Assembly (NCBI GenBank): GCA_016280595.1
Contig: JAEEHB010000002.1
Location: 1-64,000 of the forward strand
Source: Clostridiaceae bacterium
GTDB lineage: Bacteria > Bacillota > Clostridia > Oscillospirales > Acutalibacteraceae
Length of the DNA: 64,000 bases
Reading direction: 5' to 3'
The notes beneath the pieces were generated by a model. It had not been told where the DNA came from. It searched no databases and worked only from the letters and a program-made list of their open reading frames with translations. Both the position numbers and the translations under genes were made by a program. Below, in pieces: positions 59,541 through 64,000 of the stretch; the first letter of the stretch is position 1, and each line of letters starts with the position of its first letter.

Positions 59541-61483
59541 TGAATAACCTTAAAGTTACCGAAAACAAAATACTTTTTTCGAGAATCGGGGAACTTGTGA
59601 GAATTACTCCCTGCCACAAAAACGCAATACGTTTTGAGGCGTTTCCCGACTGCTCCGAATATGACGAAAACTTCACCCTTATGCCGCAGAGCGCGCAGTG
59701 CAGCATAACGCAGGAGGATTACTGCGTTAAAATGACAGCCGGCTGCCTCGAAGTGAAACTTGAAAACAGCGGCAAGTTGACCTTTTATAAAGACGGAAAC
59801 GTAATTCTTGAGGAAAAACCCGAACTCGCTTTCAGAAGCGGCTACCGCAACTATGAGCGCAGAGACGGCCTCTGGAATGCCCGCGTCACTTTTGAGAGCA
59901 ATGAGGGCGAGCACTTTTACGGTCTCGGTCACGAGCCGAGCGGAAAGTTTGACCTGAAGGGCTGTTCGTTTGATCTTCGTCACCTGAACACAAAGTGCTC
60001 AATTCCTTATGTTTATTCTTCTCTCGGCTACGGCTTTATATGGAATAACCCCGCGATAGGCAGTGTTGAACTATCGGAAAACCGCACCCGCTGGACCGCA
60101 GGAGCAACCCGCAAAATTGATTTTGTGGTTATTGCAGGTACTCCTAAACAGGTGAGCAAAACACTTGCCGATTTAACGGGGCACGCTCCCGTGATGCCTC
60201 ACTGGGCAACAGGTTTCTGGCAGAGCCGCCTGAGATATGAAACTCAGGAGGATTTGCTCGAAGTAGCGAGAAGATACAAGAAGGAGGGCGTACCTCTTTC
60301 TGTTATCATCTGCGATTATTTTCACTGGACGGAGCAGGGCGATTACCGCTTCGCCCCCGAATACTGGCCCGATGTGAAAGCGATGACCGATGAACTTCAC
60401 TCTATGGGCACAAGGCTCGTTGTCTCCGTATGGCCCACAATCAACGGCGGCACCGAAAATTACTACTATATGCGCGATAACAATATGCTTATCCGCACGG
60501 CGAAAGGGCTTGACCGCGTTTTCAGTTTTTACGGACCTCAGGCTGAAATAGATGTCACAAACCCCGAAACAAGAAAATATGTTTTCTCAAAGCTCAAGGA
60601 AAACTACCTTGACAGCGGAGTTGACGGCCTTTGGTTTGACGAGGCGGAGCCCGAAATTCACCCCGAGCACTTTGACAATCTTCTGCTTCACATAGGCAGA
60701 GGGGATGAGGTAGGTCTCGCATTTCCCTACTACTACGCGCAGATGGCGTGGGACGGTTTCTCACAGATGGGCGAAGTGCCCGTCACTCTCATCCGCTGCG
60801 CCTACCTCGGCAGTCAGAAATTCGGCACGCTCGTTTGGAGCGGAGATGTTGAATCAACATTTGAAAGTCTTTCTCAGCAGGTCAAAGCAGGGCTTAACGC
60901 CTCAATCTGCGGCCTTCCCTGGTGGAATACCGATATCGGAGGATTCTGGGGCGGCGACACACAGAGCGATGAATTCAGGGAACTGATAGTCCGCTGGTTT
61001 CAGTACGGCGTTTTCTCACCCGTTATGCGCGTGCACGGCAACAGAAACCGTCACGGCGAAAAAAAGCGTGATGTGAGAGAGCCTACGGGCGACCCGAATG
61101 AAATCTGGAGTTTCGGTGAAAAGAACTTCCCGGTGCTGAAAGACCTTGTTATGCTTCGTGAGAGGCTGAGGCCTTACATAGAGGAGCAGATGAAGACGGC
61201 GTCCGAAAAGGGCTACCCGGTGATGCGCCCGATGTTTTTCGAATACCCGGATGACGAAGTGTGCTACACTCTCGGTGAGCAGTATATGTTCGGCGATGAC
61301 ATCCTCTTTGCTCCCGTCGTAAACAAAGGGCAGACCGGGAAGCAGGTCTATCTGCCCGAGGGTGAGTGGATTCTCACAAAGACAAAAGAAAAATATGCGC
61401 CGGGCTTTCATACTGTTCACGCGGAGGTCGACGAATTTGTCGCCTTCGTGAAAGCGGGCTCTCCGGTGATTGATTGTTTCTGA
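59537..61483 (+). CDS. Glycoside hydrolase family 31
   Basis: 648 residues, no signal peptide, so probably cytoplasmic. N-terminal galactose-mutarotase-like beta-domain (about 1-185), TIM barrel (about 195-520) and C-terminal beta domains. GLWFDEAEPE carries the nucleophile Asp368; the acid/base should be Asp437 in WSGDVESTF. PLSVIICDYFHWTEQGDY and VWPTINGGTENY fit the branch that contains alpha-xylosidases and alpha-glucosidases. Its start overlaps the EEP gene stop by 4 bases (ATGA). It completes an operon with GH3 and EEP genes. Exact alpha-linked substrate open. Confidence 0.9.
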   Translation: MMNNLKVTENKILFSRIGELVRITPCHKNAIRFEAFPDCSEYDENFTLMPQSAQCSITQEDYCVKMTAGCLEVKLENSGKLTFYKDGNVILEEKPELAFRSGYRNYERRDGLWNARVTFESNEGEHFYGLGHEPSGKFDLKGCSFDLRHLNTKCSIPYVYSSLGYGFIWNNPAIGSVELSENRTRWTAGATRKIDFVVIAGTPKQVSKTLADLTGHAPVMPHWATGFWQSRLRYETQEDLLEVARRYKKEGVPLSVIICDYFHWTEQGDYRFAPEYWPDVKAMTDELHSMGTRLVVSVWPTINGGTENYYYMRDNNMLIRTAKGLDRVFSFYGPQAEIDVTNPETRKYVFSKLKENYLDSGVDGLWFDEAEPEIHPEHFDNLLLHIGRGDEVGLAFPYYYAQMAWDGFSQMGEVPVTLIRCAYLGSQKFGTLVWSGDVESTFESLSQQVKAGLNASICGLPWWNTDIGGFWGGDTQSDEFRELIVRWFQYGVFSPVMRVHGNRNRHGEKKRDVREPTGDPNEIWSFGEKNFPVLKDLVMLRERLRPYIEEQMKTASEKGYPVMRPMFFEYPDDEVCYTLGEQYMFGDDILFAPVVNKGQTGKQVYLPEGEWILTKTKEKYAPGFHTVHAEVDEFVAFVKAGSPVIDCF

Positions 61484-61497
61484 TAATAAACAGTAAT

Positions 61498-61530
61498 GCC
61501 GCAGACACATTTGTGCCTGCGGCTCTTTTT
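61498..61530. terminator. Bidirectional terminator
   Basis: GCCGCAG (61498-61504) and CTGCGGC (61517-61523), with inner ACAC/TGTG-type pairs, form a hairpin followed by TCTTTTTA. It separates the GH31 gene from the convergent gene at 61543. Confidence 0.88.
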
Positions 61531-61542
61531 ATGTGCGGAATA

Positions 61543-63993
61543 TCAGTCCGCTTTCTTTGCTTTGTGCTGACGGCGCAGGATATAAATGACCGCCTTTGTA
61601 CCTCTTACAATGTATTTGCCCAGATTGCCTTTGATGCCGCTTAAAAGCGGTGAGCGGATTTTGACATTTTCGAGCGCACTGTCAACTTCGTGCACGCGTA
61701 CATTTTCACCGTCAAATGCCGAAAGCACCCCGCTTGAGCCTGTGGCGTACGCTCCGTCCGCAAAGGAGAGAAGCGCCGTAAGTTTTTCTTCGCCGGGCAT
61801 TTTTCCCTCAAACGGCAGCAGGCATAAAACGGCGGTTTCACTGCTTCCGTTGTAAGACGGGGCAAGGCTCTTGCCCTGCGGGGCAATGAGCGTATAGGTC
61901 AGGGGAATTTTGTCACCCGAGCGGTTTAAGTGATGGCGCTGTTTGCCGTAAAAAGTGCCGAAGGGATTTAAGGTTACTCTGCCGTTTTCCTCAAGGCGCA
62001 TCGGGCAGTGAGCCATAGACGAGAGCACGTTTCTTGCGTTTCCCGTAAGCAGCCCGAATTTGCCGTCCGTAATGCCGACAAGACCTGCGCTCAGCTGATT
62101 GTTGAAGGAGTCGAGAGTTTTGTTGCGGCTGTCCGCTTCGCCGTAAGACGCGGTGCGGAAAGAGGACATGTCACCCTCAAAGTTTCGCTTGATTACCGAG
62201 GTGTCACCGGTTAAACAGGGCTTCAGGGCAAAGGGCACAGCCTCTGTCCATTTCATATCGGTATATCTTCCGAGTGTTGAGTTTTCGGTGGAAATCGCGT
62301 CTCTCTCGGGCGTGTAGGGGTAATTTATCTGAGTTATCACAAAGATACCTTCAGCCGCCTCGGAAGTGAAGAAACGATAGGTAAAATCGCCCTGCCTTAC
62401 CGAGCCTGGAAGTGTAATCATGCCGTATATTTCGGCGCATTCGCCGCCGCTAATATCCGCCGTGCGTATGCCTTCGCAAGTAAAATCATATCGCTTTGCG
62501 CCGTATGTGATATATGAAGTGAGAAAATCTTTTCCGCCGATTGTTTTGTTTTCAAAATTAAAACTGTCTACGCGTCCGTCCGCCGTAAAGGAAAGTTTCG
62601 CTTTTCCGCTTTCGAGCGAAAGCAGAGGCGCTTTTTCCTCTGATTCGGTTTCACGCGCGGTGACTGTGTAAGTATCTTTTACTTCACTGAATTTCAGCAG
62701 AGCGAAAACACTGCCGCTGCCCGCGGGTACAACAGTCGCTTTTTCGAGCCCTTCGCCCTCAATAACAACTTTCTTATCCGTACTGCAGGCAAACTGTACA
62801 CACTGCAGAGTGCCGCCGCAGGTATTGTGAATTGTGAGGCCTCCGCTTTTATCCGAAGCCGCTGTTATGAGTTTTTCCGCGAGGGCGTTTGCCGCCGTTT
62901 CGCGCTGAATGTTGAGCACCGGTGTGGCAAGCCCGAAATGGGTGGTGGAGAGGAGTTTTACCCTGTCGAGAAACAAGCCGTTTTCGGGGAAGGCTTTTGA
63001 GTGTGTGCGGCTTCTCTCAATCGCAGTCCAGATTTTGCGGTTATAAGGTTTTTCGGACCAGGAGGCGTAGCCGGTGAAATTGCCGTCCGCCGTATCCTGC
63101 GTAAAACTTACCGTGCCCGCGCTCTCGTGAGAATCAAGATAACCGCCGGGTGTGTCAAACTCCACATAATCAAGGTCGGCAACCTCTCTCACAAGCCCGT
63201 TTATGCCGTCCGTATTTGCGATTCTGTTTCCGGCGAGCGGCAGGTTGAGGCTCTCCCAGAATATTGCGTCCGCATCCATATTGACAAACAGGAAGAGGTC
63301 TCTCTTTATTTCACCGCTTTTCTGCTTTGCGTGAAGGTCCTTTACCCACGCTCTGAGACACCCCGCGTCGCATACATCCGCATTTGAGTAGGTCGGGATT
63401 ACAGTGAGCCCCTCGCCCTTGTATTCAAAGGTGAGCGGATTGAAAGCCTGCTCGTCGCCGAGCGGTTTTATAAAAGTCCTGAACGCGTCAAACGGTACAC
63501 AGGAGTAGTAAAGGCACAGCGCCCTTACGCCGAGTTTGTTGTAGGTATGCACCTGCGAGGGGGTGAACATAACTTCCTGCGGGCGCACAATCTTTTCGCA
63601 TTTGCCGAAGATATCCTCGAGCCCCGAGCCCTGCGGATTGGTCACCGCGAGATTTATCGAAGCGGCGAGTTCATCCTCCTGCATTGCGCCCAGAGCGCCG
63701 TTTGAGTAGCCCATAATGATATTTTCGTCGCCGTTTTCTTTTACCCTTCGCTTCATCCCCTCGATAATATCGGGAGCGTATTGAGGCAGAATCTGCTCAA
63801 GTGAAAAGAAGTTTTCACTGTCCCAGGTGCCTTTTACCGGGATTCCCTCAGAATTGAGAGTGTCGAGACTCTTAATAATTGAGCGGATTATTCTTATATC
63901 CGAGCCGAATCCCTGAGCGTCGTTTGTGTCGCCCCTGTAAGAGTGGTAGCAGTTTACGTGAAAGCCGAATGCAACATGAATTTTATATTCCAT
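61543..63993 (-). CDS. Unassigned large glycoside hydrolase/GH38-GH57-like protein
   Basis: 816 residues, no signal peptide. The first about 330 residues look like a (beta/alpha)7-type catalytic barrel: AFGFHVNCYHSYRGD at the start, KGTWDSENFFSLEQILPQ (about 53-70), MGYSNGALGAM (about 94-104), MFTPSQVHTYNKLGVRALC and FLFVNMDADAIFWE (about 236-249). This layout of a starting H-x-N-x-x-H and later D/E residues resembles GH38/GH57 and polysaccharide-deacetylase-like enzymes. The second half is beta-rich (about 450-760) and ends in a basic tail (RRQHKAKKAD). I cannot assign a CAZy family. The start ATG is 7 bases from the window edge, so its promoter is not visible. Confidence 0.65.
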   Translation of the reverse strand: MEYKIHVAFGFHVNCYHSYRGDTNDAQGFGSDIRIIRSIIKSLDTLNSEGIPVKGTWDSENFFSLEQILPQYAPDIIEGMKRRVKENGDENIIMGYSNGALGAMQEDELAASINLAVTNPQGSGLEDIFGKCEKIVRPQEVMFTPSQVHTYNKLGVRALCLYYSCVPFDAFRTFIKPLGDEQAFNPLTFEYKGEGLTVIPTYSNADVCDAGCLRAWVKDLHAKQKSGEIKRDLFLFVNMDADAIFWESLNLPLAGNRIANTDGINGLVREVADLDYVEFDTPGGYLDSHESAGTVSFTQDTADGNFTGYASWSEKPYNRKIWTAIERSRTHSKAFPENGLFLDRVKLLSTTHFGLATPVLNIQRETAANALAEKLITAASDKSGGLTIHNTCGGTLQCVQFACSTDKKVVIEGEGLEKATVVPAGSGSVFALLKFSEVKDTYTVTARETESEEKAPLLSLESGKAKLSFTADGRVDSFNFENKTIGGKDFLTSYITYGAKRYDFTCEGIRTADISGGECAEIYGMITLPGSVRQGDFTYRFFTSEAAEGIFVITQINYPYTPERDAISTENSTLGRYTDMKWTEAVPFALKPCLTGDTSVIKRNFEGDMSSFRTASYGEADSRNKTLDSFNNQLSAGLVGITDGKFGLLTGNARNVLSSMAHCPMRLEENGRVTLNPFGTFYGKQRHHLNRSGDKIPLTYTLIAPQGKSLAPSYNGSSETAVLCLLPFEGKMPGEEKLTALLSFADGAYATGSSGVLSAFDGENVRVHEVDSALENVKIRSPLLSGIKGNLGKYIVRGTKAVIYILRRQHKAKKAD

Positions 63994-64000
63994 ATCCGCA

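Noticed and set aside
1-64000. CRISPR array, rRNA or phage structural genes
   Set aside because: I looked for regular spaced repeats, rRNA signatures and phage head or tail proteins and found none.

Overview
The window looks like chromosome of a mid-GC Gram-positive Clostridia member, most likely of the Oscillospirales/Ruminococcaceae type from a gut or rumen. This is inferred from the gene families (DUF5685, a Cys-rich J-domain protein, CxxC-x17-CxxC zinc ribbon, LysM-G5-M23 peptidase, GPH symporter with intracellular glycosidases), strong Gram-positive ribosome binding sites, TTG/GTG starts and sigma-A-type promoters. I saw no rRNA, no confident tRNA and no CRISPR array.

Layout: (1) 1-1280: the 3' end of a large serine recombinase, probably the edge of an integrated element, then about 580 noncoding bases with repeat-like DNA. 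(2) 1281-8082: mgtE and a PHP phosphoesterase on the minus strand, diverging from a FtsW/RodA - transpeptidase - SH3-repeat operon. (3) 8138-15637: a minus operon glgP-tadA-udp-metallophosphoesterase, diverging from a CPBP protease and a 23S rRNA uracil methyltransferase. (4) 15676-22939: a carbohydrate island with a GH5 enzyme and GPH symporter on plus, facing a minus operon of a GH109-like enzyme and an unusual BadF/BadG-kinase::GH4 fusion. A 40-bp inverted repeat covers the -10 and ribosome binding site of that operon. (5) 23001-25007: a small conserved operon (membrane protein, J-domain protein with no HPD, DUF5685).

(6) 25107-43368 is one long minus-strand surface-polysaccharide locus. 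It holds a PglF-type dehydratase, PglE-type aminotransferase, PglC-type phosphoglycosyl transferase, NDP-sugar dehydrogenase, GT4, MurJ-like flippase, O-antigen ligase/polymerase-like protein, FemAB-like acyltransferase and a second PLP enzyme. It is interrupted by an AT-richer three-gene cassette: APC permease, ornithine-cyclodeaminase-like dehydrogenase and ATP-grasp ligase.

(7) 43529-51036, mostly plus: a TIGR00300/LOR-SDH protein, a C-terminally anchored phosphoesterase, a secreted hydrolase, a zinc ribbon and sigma-70 factor (minus), then a YdjC deacetylase, aroQ and a PAP2 phosphatase. (8) 51085-64000: a LysM-G5-M23 peptidase and a lone rfbD on minus, then on plus a PHP histidinol-phosphatase-like gene, ispE, a domain-permuted GH3, an EEP-fold phosphatase and a GH31 enzyme. 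These face a large minus-strand gene that resembles GH38/GH57-type enzymes but that I cannot place.

Together the genes suggest a heterotroph that takes up oligosaccharides by cation symport, breaks them down inside the cell with several glycosidase classes (two of them NAD-dependent), stores glycogen and builds an amino-sugar surface polysaccharide. The most unusual items are the kinase-GH4 fusion with its operator-like palindrome, the metabolite cassette inside the polysaccharide locus, the unassigned 816-residue protein and a structured leader with a tRNA-like T-arm before the zinc-ribbon gene.
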